From NCBI GenBank assembly GCA_963746605.1, contig CAVVCH010000019.1:1-64000 (forward strand): a stretch of DNA of 64,000 bases, given 5' to 3'. Below, one piece after another: positions 27,561 through 35,481 of the stretch; within the stretch, counting starts at the first letter, position 1; every line of letters starts with the position of its first letter. Source of the DNA: CAVQSS01 sp963746605 (lineage in GTDB: Bacteria > Desulfobacterota > RBG-13-43-22). The notes beneath the pieces were generated by a model that was given only the letters and a program-made list of their open reading frames with translations, was not told the DNA's origin and ran no database searches. A program made the position numbers and the translations under genes.

Positions 27561-28300
27561 ATGCGTCTGATCTTCCTGGGGACCAACGGCTGGTACGATA
27601 CCCCTACCGGCAATACCCTCTGTATTCTGCTGGAGACCCAAAAAGAAACCATCATCCTGGATGCCGGCAACGGGCTTCACAAAATTGACCGGTATCTCAA
27701 CCCCGCTAAACCGATCTACCTCTTTCTAAGCCATTTCCACCTGGACCATGTGGTGGGTCTGCATATTCTGAACAAGTTCAATCTATCCCGAGGAATGGAC
27801 GTCTACGGGCCGCCGGGCGCCAAAAAACTTACTGACCCAATTGATCCGCCAACCCTTCACCGCCGACCTTAAAAACCTGAACACCCCTTTGCGGATCCAC
27901 GATCGGCTTTCCCTGTCGGCCCTCCCTTTTTCAGTGGAATCGAGGAAATTGGCGCATGTGGCACCCTGCTACGGCTACCGCTTTACCCTGGAGCAATAAA
28001 ACCATCGTCTATTGCACCGATACCGGTCCTTGCCGCAATCTGGGGCTCCTGGCCCGCGAGGCCGACCTGCTGATTACCGAATGCGCCTACAAGGGGGGGG
28101 AAACCACCAAATGGCCCCACCTCAATCCGGTCCTGGCCGCCCAGGCAGCGAAGGAAGCCGGCGCCAAAAAATTGGTCTTGGTTCATTTTGACGCCAGTTT
28201 ATATACCACGCTAAAGGACCGCCGCGAGGCCCAGGCCAAGGCTCGAAAGATCTTCCCCAACACCCTGGCCGCCCGGGATGATCAGGAGATCTTCCTATAA
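27561..28300 (+). pseudogene. MBL-fold metallohydrolase (ribonuclease Z-like), two or more frameshifts
   Basis: The N-terminal part has LIFLGTNGWYDTPTGNT, ILLETQKETIILDAGNG and the metal motif LFLSHFHLDHVVGL, as in RNase Z-like/phosphorylsulfatase MBL proteins. After GPPGAKK at a run of A (about 27825) it must change frame to read LLTQLIRQPFTADLKN and RKLAHVAPCYGYRF. A second shift near 27996 leads to KTIVYCTDTGPCRNL, LLITECAYKG, THLNP-like WPHLNPVLAAQAAKEAG and LVLVHFDASLY. All metal ligands would be present in the repaired protein. Ribosome site AGGAG is 10 bases before the ATG. Confidence 0.75.
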
Positions 28301-28320
28301 GGGTCGAGAAAGAAACTTCA

Positions 28321-28640
28321 TACTAAACCCCCATGCCCGAGGACGGACACCCCAAAGCGTGAAAATATTCAAGTTCTTCGGTTTTTGTAGGGGAGGGGTT
28401 AATCCCCTCCCGAGCTTGGAAATCAAGGATGCAGACTTCGTGTTGTTGGGTTGGTGGCGTGCGGGAGGGGATTAACCCCTCCCCTACCCTCGGACCCTGA
28501 ACTCTTGGCCCTGTTCTTGGTTATTCTCGTATTAAACCGCCATGCCCCAAGGGGTACACGCGGAGCATGAAAATCCTGGGTAGGGGAGGCGAAAGCCTCG
28601 CCCGTTTGGGCGACTAAAGTCGCCCCTACCCTATTTGGGA
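28321..28640. repeat. Dispersed repeat with GGGGATTAACCCC hairpins, copy 2, plus flanking modules
   Basis: 28388-28535 repeats the order seen at 11556-11700: GAGGGGTTAATCCCCTCCC, AATCAAGGATGCAG, GGGAGGGGATTAACCCC and CGGACCCTGAAC. It is flanked by a second palindrome type, GGCGAAAGCCTCGCC and GGGCGACTAAAGTCGCCCC (28587-28625), and by CCATGCCC...CATG sequences also seen near 11473 and 33831. No gene is present. Confidence 0.7.
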
Positions 28641-28678
28641 GAAGCTCGGATTCCGATTCGTTCAACGTAGGGGTAGAC

Positions 28679-29260
28679 ATGAAGAAAATCTTGGCCATCT
28701 ATGGCAGCCCGCGGCGAAAAGGCAACACCGCGCTCCTGCTGGACCAGGCAGTTCAAGGGGCCGAGGCAGCCGGCGCGGCCGTGGAAAAAATCGTCCTCGG
28801 GGATTTGGAGATCTCCCCCTGTCTGGAAATTTACGGCTGCAAGGAAACGGGCCGCTGCAGCCTTCAGGATGACTTTCAAAAAGTCTACGACCAGCTTCAG
28901 CAATGCCAAGGATTGATGCTGGCCTCCCCCATCTTTTTCTACACCGTCAGCGCCCAGATCAAAATCCTCATGGACCGCTGCCAGTCTTTCTGGGTCAAAA
29001 AGTACTGGATCGACCAAGTCCCTTTCGGTCGGAAAAACTATTCCCGTAAGGGTCTTTTTATTTCCGTGGGGGCGACTTCCGGGAAAAAGCTCTTTGACGG
29101 GGCGCTTCAAACCGTGAAGTATTTCTTTGACGTCCTGGACATGGAATTGTGGCAGGCCCTGCTGTACCGCGGTCTGGACTTTGAGGGAGACGTCCTGAAG
29201 CATCCGGAGTATCTGGAGGAAGCCTTCACCCAGGGTAAAGCCTTCGCCCAAGGGCTGTAA
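28679..29260 (+). CDS. Flavodoxin-fold NAD(P)H-dependent FMN oxidoreductase
   Basis: A 193-residue iron-sulfur-flavoprotein/FMN-reductase-family protein. FMN-phosphate loop IYGSPRRKGNTALLLDQ (about 6-22), then ISPCLEIYGCKETGRCSLQDDF with three Cys, and the second FMN loop LASPIFFYTVSAQIKILMDRC. The Cys spacing (C...GC...C) is like that of Methanosarcina-type iron-sulfur flavoproteins but looser, so a cluster is possible, not certain. Likely a redox partner for quinones or other acceptors. It starts directly after the repeat block; no partner gene is near. Confidence 0.85.
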   Translation: MKKILAIYGSPRRKGNTALLLDQAVQGAEAAGAAVEKIVLGDLEISPCLEIYGCKETGRCSLQDDFQKVYDQLQQCQGLMLASPIFFYTVSAQIKILMDRCQSFWVKKYWIDQVPFGRKNYSRKGLFISVGATSGKKLFDGALQTVKYFFDVLDMELWQALLYRGLDFEGDVLKHPEYLEEAFTQGKAFAQGL

Positions 29261-29279
29261 CCGAACAGGGTCCAATCAA

Positions 29280-29525
29280 AATCTCTCGCCCGCTTCGCTC
29301 GAGATTCGCCGAGGGCGCAGAGAAAGACGAGCTTAGTCTTTTGAAAAATCGCTGAGACGCCGATTTTTCAAAAGAACTCATGCGCGAAGTCTCATAGCGT
29401 GAGTCATGCTCCTGAGCCTCGCATGAGCGGGAGATCTTTCTTGATTGCCGGCCTCTCAGCGGCAATCAAGATCATTGTGTCTCTGCGATCTCTGCGTGCT
29501 CTGTGAGAGATCGTCTTTGTCTTGG
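29280..29525. repeat. Array of different perfect hairpins (MITE-like non-coding element)
   Basis: It contains a 14-base perfect stem (CTTTTGAAAAATCG, 29338-29351, with 29361-29374), an 11-base perfect stem (CTTGATTGCCG, 29440-29450, with 29460-29470) and an outer CTCATGCG/CGCATGAG pair, plus CGCAGAG and CTCTGCG repeats at the edges (29315 and 29480-29500). The loops CTGAGACGC and GCCTCTCAG are themselves partly complementary. No coding frame. Confidence 0.6.
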
Positions 29526-29601
29526 TTATAATCGGGCGGTGTTAAGGAATCACTGTCCATCATTACTTTGAAACCGTTAATAACTTAGTCGGAGTATCAT
29601 C

Positions 29602-30022
29602 ATGAAATCCTATCGAAAAGAATTGTGGTTCAACATCCCGGGGCGCCGGGCCTTCATCAATATCACCGACGAGGTTGAGCGTTGTTTGAATGGAAAGCGG
29701 CATCGGGGAAGGCTTCGTCCTAATCAACGCCATGCACATCACCGCCTCGGTCTTTATCAACGACGACGAGTCCGGGCTGCACCGGGACTATGACCGCTGG
29801 CTGGAAAAACTGGCCCCCCACGAACCCGTCAGTCAGTATCTCCACAATCGGACCGGGGAGGACAACGGCGACGCCCACCTGAAGCGCCAGGTCATGGGCC
29901 GGGAGGTGGTGGTGGCCGTCACCGGAGGGAAACTCGATTTCGGCCCCTGGGAGCAGATTTTTTACGGAGAATTTGACGGGGGAAGAAAGAAAAGGGTATT
30001 AGTGAAAATTATTGGAGAATAA
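29602..30022 (+). pseudogene. YjbQ/UPF0047 family protein, one frameshift
   Basis: Secondary thiamine-phosphate synthase-like family (YjbQ, UPF0047). Starts MKSYRKELWFNIPGRRAFIN and reads through DEVERCLN; near 29690 a one-base change is needed to join SGIGEGFVLINAMHITASV, NDDESGLHRDYDRWLEKL, HLKRQVMGREVVV and FGPWEQIFYGEFDGG, ending VLVKIIGE. Repaired length is about 139 residues, normal for the family. A second copy of the last about 25 codons lies at 32087-32161, on the far side of the hipBA genes. Confidence 0.8.
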
Positions 30023-30065
30023 TATTACAGTCTCATAGTAGAACCGACTATCCCTGGCCTTCATA

Positions 30066-30153
30066 TCGTCATTCCCGCAGCGATTTTGGGCGGGAATCCA
30101 TTCCCTGCCTGGTGCGATGCTGGATCCCCGATTAAAACACTCGGGGATGACGG
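30066..30153. repeat. Dispersed palindromic repeat (CGTCATTCCCG type)
   Basis: Starts CGTCATTCCCGCAGCG and ends ACTCGGGGATGACGG, with GGGAATCCA and TGGATCCCCG inside, a nested palindrome. A related element lies at 33682-33807. Confidence 0.7.
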
Positions 30154-30235
30154 TCAGTGTATGTACAGACTATTGTGCGACCGTTAATAACTGGCGGAAG
30201 TGCATGGGAATCGTGCCCCGGGATAACACTGAATA

Positions 30236-30270
30236 AAAACCCCATCTCTCTAATGAGAAATGGGGTCTAT
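30236..30270. terminator. Bidirectional terminator-like hairpin
   Basis: ACCCCATCTCTC pairs with GAGAAATGGGGT around a TAAT loop; the left side has an A run and the right side a T-rich tract, so it can serve both the yjbQ side and the hipA side. Confidence 0.6.
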
Positions 30271-30486
30271 TATTCTTTCACTGGACCTCCTTGGTCAGAG
30301 GGTTACCAAAGGAATTTTTGTTAATTTATCCTAATTTTCCTACCTCTTACCAGGAAAAAAGTCAACAAATATTGATCACCCAATTAAAGGGTCCCCTATA
30401 ATAAGAAAAGCATGAATTAAACCTTTGCCCTGCAGCGGAATGATCGAATAATCGGTTTGAAGAAAAATCCAGGAAAAAAACGGGAT

Positions 30487-31698
30487 TTATTTTACTGATC
30501 TAAGTTCAACCATCTCCTTCACCCCCTCATTCCACTCCGCCAACATCCGACCGCCAATCTCCCGGAATTCCGGATGTTCATTCAGGTAGGCTGAAAGAAT
30601 TGTCCGCGTTTCCGTTACCGCCTCGGCCATGCGCTCGATGGTGTCGGCGACGATCCTAACCGGCAACGAAAGATGAGACACGGCAAAGCGCTCCAGTATT
30701 TTACGGGGCCACCATTTCTTGGTTCCCGCTACGGAAAGAGCGGGTACGTCCTTTTTGAGATAGGCCGTGGTTGTCACCAGGTCGTAGACCGGCGCCAGCG
30801 TCACCACACCGGAAGGGGTGGGGTACAGGACTCCGAAATTCTTTAGATGGCCGTCTCCGTTGCGCACCATCACCGACAGCACCAGGGTCGCGAAAAACTG
30901 CTCCTGGGCTGCCGGCAGGTAGTCACCGGAGACAAAGTCCCGGATGCTCCGGGCCACCCGTTCATAGCTCCCGGTGTATTTTTGCGCGGTCCCCAGGGCC
31001 TGGAGGCTGCACATATCCTCGAACCCGATAGAGGTGCCCTCCGGGGTCAGGTCAAATCGGCGCAGGATGAATAAGCCGCCGTTCCGGGAGAGATGGAATT
31101 CCGGCACCGGCAATCCGGCCCGCTTGGCCGCCGTCATGCAGAAATACTCATTGGCGGCTATTTGCGGGTAATCCGTGCCCCCGGACTTGACGATAAAACC
31201 CGCCGCTGAAAGGGCGCCGCGCTCGGTGGCCTCCAGCATAACCTTGGGTTGGATTCCGGAAATCCCCGAACGGAGGGCGTAGCGGGCCACCAGTTCCTGG
31301 AAGAGCTCCCGACTATCCGGGTAGGTGAGCAGCTCATCAAGAGACTCGGGGGTTTCGGATAGACGGGGCGAATCGTCCCCGGGGAGGGAGAACCGGTTTC
31401 TCCCCACCTGATTCCCCCCGGTTACACGGAGGATCGACAGATCATCTTCGCCCACCAGCTTGGCAATGGCCCGCCGAATCGTCTCCAACAGGGCGCCTTC
31501 CGGCAGGTTCATCTGAAATATGGGATGCAGTTCGCGGCTCAGCCAACTCTCCAACCGAACCGGCATGGTCAGGGAAACCTGGGCGTCGGCAGCGGCTTCC
31601 GGGGAATAGGCGAAGACATAATCCCGACCTCCCTCCCGGGCCAGAATACCTGATGGCTTGTCCCCAGCCCATACGGCCAGCGACGTGACTCCTCCCAT
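30487..31698 (-). CDS. hipA: HipA-family serine/threonine kinase toxin
   Basis: A 403-residue HipA protein. HipA kinases phosphorylate glutamyl-tRNA synthetase or related targets and induce dormancy. Visible: N-terminal LESWLSRELHPIFQMNLPEGAL, GGNQVGRNRFSL, the substrate/ATP segment GISGIQPKVMLEA, FILRRFDLTPEG, the catalytic loop MVRNGDGHLKNFGV (Asp and His as in HipA, about 285) and the metal-binding YDLVTT. All active-site elements are intact. Its start abuts the stop of the HTH antitoxin gene, the standard hipB-hipA order, translationally coupled. Confidence 0.93.
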   Translation of the reverse strand: MGGVTSLAVWAGDKPSGILAREGGRDYVFAYSPEAAADAQVSLTMPVRLESWLSRELHPIFQMNLPEGALLETIRRAIAKLVGEDDLSILRVTGGNQVGRNRFSLPGDDSPRLSETPESLDELLTYPDSRELFQELVARYALRSGISGIQPKVMLEATERGALSAAGFIVKSGGTDYPQIAANEYFCMTAAKRAGLPVPEFHLSRNGGLFILRRFDLTPEGTSIGFEDMCSLQALGTAQKYTGSYERVARSIRDFVSGDYLPAAQEQFFATLVLSVMVRNGDGHLKNFGVLYPTPSGVVTLAPVYDLVTTTAYLKKDVPALSVAGTKKWWPRKILERFAVSHLSLPVRIVADTIERMAEAVTETRTILSAYLNEHPEFREIGGRMLAEWNEGVKEMVELRSVK

Positions 31699-31943
31699 CA
31701 GCCAATCTCCTCGTTACGCAACTCCTCCAAGGTAGGCGGCCTGCCCTTGGACCGGACCTTCAACTCCAGTCCTAGAAGATCGAGGAGGCGGATCAATTTC
31801 CGCACTCCAACCTCTTGAACCGTGCCATTTTCGATCTGCCCGATCGTGGTCCGGCTCATCCCCAGTTTTTCGGCTAATTCCTCCTGGGTCATTTTGCAGT
31901 TCTTCCGTGCCTCGCGAATTGTCTTGCCGATATCGAATAGCAT
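31698..31943 (-). CDS. hipB: HipB-like XRE-family antitoxin
   Basis: An 81-residue protein with a helix-turn-helix (MTQEELAEKLGMSRTTIGQIENG, residues about 18-40) and a C-terminal strand region (LLGLELKVRSKG) like that of HipB. It should bind HipA and repress the operon. An ORF extending to 32087 exists, but the extra 48 residues are hydrophobic, AT-rich and overlap the promoter. The ATG at 31943 starts at the natural N-terminus. There is no ribosome site; the predicted transcription start coincides with this ATG, so the mRNA may be leaderless. Confidence 0.88.
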   Translation of the reverse strand: MLFDIGKTIREARKNCKMTQEELAEKLGMSRTTIGQIENGTVQEVGVRKLIRLLDLLGLELKVRSKGRPPTLEELRNEEIG

Positions 31944-31949
31944 AATTGC

Positions 31950-32001
31950 ATTATATATACTCCATTTATCAAATTCAAGCTGGAATTGAATTATATATAA
32001 T
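31950..32001 (-). promoter_or_regulatory. hipBA promoter with paired ATTATATATA operators
   Basis: On the minus strand, TTGAAT and TATAAT (31955-31950) are separated by 17 bases. Two copies of ATTATATATA lie at 31950-31959 and 31990-31999 (the latter is the palindrome ATTATATATAAT), about 40 bases (four helical turns) apart and flanking the promoter. This is a typical layout for cooperative HipB repression; binding is inferred. Confidence 0.6.
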
Positions 32002-32086
32002 GAATTTTTATAGTGGGTTTTTAGAAAGATGAGCAATGAAAAAGTGGAAAAAAAATGGAGGCTCCGGATGTTTAAATACCGCCCCA

Positions 32087-32161
32087 CAGATAATTGCTGC
32101 TTTCTGCGGTCGAGACGGGGGAAGGGAGATAAGGGTCCTGGTAAAAATTATTGGAGAGTAA
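32087..32161 (+). pseudogene. Remnant of the 3' end of a yjbQ-like gene
   Basis: One frame reads IAAFCGRDGGREIRVLVKIIGE and a stop, closely matching the end of the gene at 29602-30022 (IFYGEFDGGRKKRVLVKIIGE). The DNA shares GACGGGGGAAG and AAAATTATTGGAGA exactly. No start or upstream part of the gene is present here. Confidence 0.65.
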
Positions 32162-32169
32162 GGTCGGGC

Positions 32170-33594
32170 CTACCCCAAAGCCCTGATCACGTCTTCCGCC
32201 GTGACGATCCGATAGGAGCGGCCGTGTCTTTTTAAACCAGGCCGGCACTCCGGCACAAAAAGGACGTATACCGTTTCTTTGAAAGCACCGCCTCCGGCCA
32301 ATCGCGGCCGGCCTTTGGCCAGCAATCCGGCATGGATTTTATCCAGATCTTTTTCTGAGACCGGCCCTTCGTGCCATTTGACTTCGCCTAATAAAAGGAC
32401 CGACTGATCCTGCGAACTGGCCACCACGTCCCATTCCGGTCCGGAACCGCCCCAAAAGCGGCCCGCCGGAGACCATCCCCCGTACCCGGACAAGATCTCT
32501 CCCGTTTCACCCAAGGCCGGAAGGGCCAATCGGCAGGTCTCCTCCCAGACCTCGGCCAGCAATCTATTTTTATATTGTTCCCAAAGCTTCTTTCGGCCCG
32601 CAGAACGGGCCGCAGCCAAAAAGGCCCGATGGGGTGCTACCACCCGAAACCACATCCTGAAAAAGGGATCGGCAATTTTATACAGTGATTTTTTTCCGCT
32701 TCGTTCGGAATCTCCGAAGGGTTGTTCCTTCCTGACCAACCCTAAATCCGTGAGGCGGGCAAGTCCCCGGGCTAAGGAGGTGGCAGGTACCCCTACCCGA
32801 CCGGCAATTTCTGAAACTCGATGGGCGCCGGCGCCGATAGCATCTAAAATGGGCCTCAGTGCGATGGCCGGTGGACGCTCCTCAACCAAAAGACGGTCCG
32901 GTTCCAAATGTAGAGGACCCAGCGGATCGAGAACCAGGTACTCCACGGCGGCGTCCAGTTCAGCCCCAAAAGACTCGGCCAGTTCCCAATAGCGAGGCAC
33001 CCCGCCCCAGAGGGCATAGGCCCGGAAACCGGTGACTCCATTCTTTAGCGCTAGCGCCTCCATCAAGGCACCGGGAGACATCGGGGAAAGAGCCAAGGAA
33101 GCCGTTATTCTTCCGTAAAGAGGCGCACCGGGATTGAGAGTAAACCCCTGCATCATGTGCTGACTGGACCCTGAAATAACCAACAACAGATTGGCTTCCC
33201 GGCCCTCGTGATCCAGGAATCCCTGGAGGACGCTGGGGAGCGCCGGAGCGGCTTCCACCAGATAAGGAAATTCATCGAACACCAAAGGCCCCCTCCAGGA
33301 AATCCTTCCGGCCTCACGGGCCAGCGCCCTAAAAAAGGACTTCCAGTCCGGATAAGCCACCTCACCGAAACCGGGGAACTGCGGCTCCAAAGACCGGGCC
33401 AGATACCCACGCTGGATCTTTTCCGTGGATAGGTCGGCTACCGTATAAATCCCTCGATGTTTCGGACACCACTCCAGAAGGAGCCTGGTTTTTCCGATGC
33501 GCCTGCGTCCCCAAACGGCCACCAGTCCCGGTCGACCGGATAGGGCCAGCTTGTCCAGCCGTTCCATTTCCGCAGTACGGTTGACGAATTTCAT
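32170..33594 (-). CDS. Archaeal-type ATPase (AAA with DUF234)
   Basis: A 474-residue ATPase of the archaeal ATPase/DUF234 family. Starts FVNRTAEMERLDKLA; Walker A VWGRRRIGKTRLL (about 28-40), Walker B PLVFDEFPYLVEA, sensor LLLVISGSSQHMM. A winged-helix region (IAGRVGVPATSLARGLARL) and a C-terminal DUF234 endonuclease-like domain (GPEWDVVASSQDQSVLLLGEVKW) follow. The Asp and Glu-x-Lys suggest a PD-(D/E)XK-like site. The start at 33594 is favoured because upstream residues are AT-rich and unrelated. Function unknown; the family is common in accessory DNA of anaerobes. Confidence 0.87.
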   Translation of the reverse strand: MKFVNRTAEMERLDKLALSGRPGLVAVWGRRRIGKTRLLLEWCPKHRGIYTVADLSTEKIQRGYLARSLEPQFPGFGEVAYPDWKSFFRALAREAGRISWRGPLVFDEFPYLVEAAPALPSVLQGFLDHEGREANLLLVISGSSQHMMQGFTLNPGAPLYGRITASLALSPMSPGALMEALALKNGVTGFRAYALWGGVPRYWELAESFGAELDAAVEYLVLDPLGPLHLEPDRLLVEERPPAIALRPILDAIGAGAHRVSEIAGRVGVPATSLARGLARLTDLGLVRKEQPFGDSERSGKKSLYKIADPFFRMWFRVVAPHRAFLAAARSAGRKKLWEQYKNRLLAEVWEETCRLALPALGETGEILSGYGGWSPAGRFWGGSGPEWDVVASSQDQSVLLLGEVKWHEGPVSEKDLDKIHAGLLAKGRPRLAGGGAFKETVYVLFVPECRPGLKRHGRSYRIVTAEDVIRALG

Positions 33595-33681
33595 GAAGGT
33601 ATTATACCTAAAAACATTATGTCTTTCAACATAATCTTTAATATAAAAATAGAATCGAACACCGCTTTTTAGGTTTTTTTC

Positions 33682-33807
33682 CGTCATACCGGACCCCGGA
33701 TCGTAGTCCGGGGCAGGCTTTGATCCGGTATCCAGGACCTCCAGAGCTTATCCGCGGCTGGATTCCGGATCGCGTCACGCCTTAGGCGTGACTTGTCCGG
33801 AATGACG
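33682..33807. repeat. Dispersed palindromic repeat (CCGTCATACCGG type)
   Basis: Starts CCGTCATACCGGACCCC and ends ACTTGTCCGGAATGACG, with inner hairpins GGACCCCGGATCG/AGTCCGGGG and CACGCCTTAGGCGTGA. Related to the element at 30066-30153. It separates the DUF234 ATPase gene from the catabolic cluster. Confidence 0.75.
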
Positions 33808-33912
33808 AATCTTGGTCAATCCTTATTTTCATGCTTGGGGGTGCCCGCCCCGGGCCTGGAGCTTAGAAAGTCCAAAAGTGACTTTTTTTTCGACGTTGGA
33901 GCAAAAAAATCC

Positions 33913-33941
33913 TTGACAAGGTTTTTACATTTAGGTACAAA
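33913..33941 (+). promoter_or_regulatory. Sigma70-type promoter of the catabolic cluster
   Basis: TTGACA at 33913 and TACAAA at 33936 are separated by 17 bases; transcription would start near 33948, within the palindrome that follows. Confidence 0.7.
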
Positions 33942-33945
33942 CATT

Positions 33946-33963
33946 TAGTCAATACATTGACTA
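33946..33963. promoter_or_regulatory. Perfect 18-base palindromic operator candidate
   Basis: TAGTCAAT-AC-ATTGACTA, an exact 8-2-8 dyad centred on the predicted transcription start. Its size and AT-rich symmetry suit a MarR-family dimer, and a MarR gene (49795) lies at the end of the cluster it would control. The link is inference. Confidence 0.6.
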
Positions 33964-34010
33964 TCAATCTTTTAATTATTTGCCCATTAAATAAAAAAGG
34001 GAGGTCAACA

Positions 34011-35470
34011 GTGGACGTTAAATCAAAACTGTCCGAATTCGTTGGGGCTGAAAACTTCTCGGATGACCCGGTTCAGTTGCAAAATTATGCCACCGATTTC
34101 AGCTACACGCCGGCCGGGGCACCCAATTATGTTGTTAAACCGGGAAGTTCCGAGGAAGTGGGTCAGGTCGTCCGGTTCTGTCAGGAAAAGAGCCTGCCGG
34201 TCGTGCCCTGCAGTTCCAAGGTCCATTTCTTTGGCGCCACAATCCCCAGGGAGGGGGGAGTGGTTCTCGACCTGTCCCGGATGAACCGGATCCTGGAGAT
34301 CGACGCCGACAACCGCCGGGTGCGGTTCGAGGCCGGGGTCACCTGGGGTCAAATGACCGCTGAACTGAAAAAAGCGGGCTTCCGGGTCATCATGCCCTTG
34401 ACGCCCCCGGCCGAGCGTTCCGTGCTCACCGACTTCCTGGAGCGGGAAGAACCCACCAACCAGGTCTATGATTACGGCGAACCCCTGGAGGCCATGGAAG
34501 TGGTCTGGCCCACCGGCGAGATTTTCCGCATGGGTTCCGCCAGTGTCAACGGGTATCCCGAATCCAGCTCCAAGGGGGCGAACCCTTCGGGGCCGGGCCT
34601 CGATTTTTACCGGTTTTTCCAGTGCGCCCAGGGCACCATGGGCGTGGTCACCTGGACCAATTTAAAAATTGAATCCATCCCCAGGATGGACAAGGTCCTT
34701 TTCGCCCCGGTGGAGGACCTGGAGCTAGGCCATCCAGTTTCTGCACCGCATCCTGCCGCGCCGGATCGGCCAGGAAGTCCTGCTGCTGAATCAAGTGGAG
34801 CTGGCAGCGCTGCTGGCCGAGGAATGGCCGGAGGATTTCGACCGACTGGAAGCGGCCCTGCCCCCCTGGACCCTGATCCTGGTGATCAGCGGACTCAAGC
34901 GACGTCCGGAGGAAAAGATCGCCTACGAAGAGCATTTTCTGGCGGAAGTCCTCCGCAACGAATTTCCGGGCCTGAAACTGGGGGAGGCCCTCCCGGGATT
35001 TCCCGGCCTGCACCATAAAATGCTGAACCTGCTGCGCAACCCCTGGCCGGCCGATCGGCCCCACTGGAAGAATAGGCTCAAGGGGGCCTGCCAGAGCCTC
35101 TTTTTTCACACCCGGCCTCTCATGGCCCCGGATTTCATCGACCGGGTCGTGGAAATCGCCGAGGGCTACGACTATCCCATCCGGGAACTGGGGATTTACC
35201 TCCAGCCCATCGAGCACAACCGGGCCTGCCGCCTGGAGTTCAATTTTTTCTACGATCCTCAGGATCCAGCCGAGATAGAGGCGATCCGGGCCCTTTTTAA
35301 GGACGCGGCCAAGGAACTGCTTAACGAAGGGGCGGTCTTCACCCGGCCTTACGGGGACCTGGCGCCCATCGTCTATGAGCGGGCCGCGGCCTACGCCCAT
35401 CAGCTCAAGCGGCTGAAAAAGGTCTTCGATCCCAACAACATTATGAATCCTTCACAACTTGTGTTTCTAA
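34011..35470 (+). pseudogene. FAD-linked oxidase (GlcD-like), two one-base frameshifts
   Basis: An FAD_binding_4 oxidase of the lactate/glycolate dehydrogenase or vanillyl-alcohol oxidase type. The start is GTG 34011 after GGGAGG. The FAD region reads NYVVKPGSSEEVGQVVRFCQE, VVLDLSRMNRILEIDADN and FEAGVTWGQM. Near 34725 one extra base must be removed to continue from FAPVEDLEL to IQFLHRILPRRIGQEV and onward to LKKVFDPNNIMNPSQL. Near 35461 a second one-base removal restores the usual family ending QLCF and a TAA at 35468. As written, the frame runs into the next gene, which would give a false fusion. Repaired length is about 485 residues. An Fe-S partner follows 11 bases later. Confidence 0.8.
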
Positions 35471-35481
35471 GGAGGGTGACA

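Noticed and set aside
31944..32087. 48-residue N-terminal extension of HipB
   Set aside because: Overlaps the promoter and operators and is hydrophobic, AT-driven sequence not found in HipB proteins.
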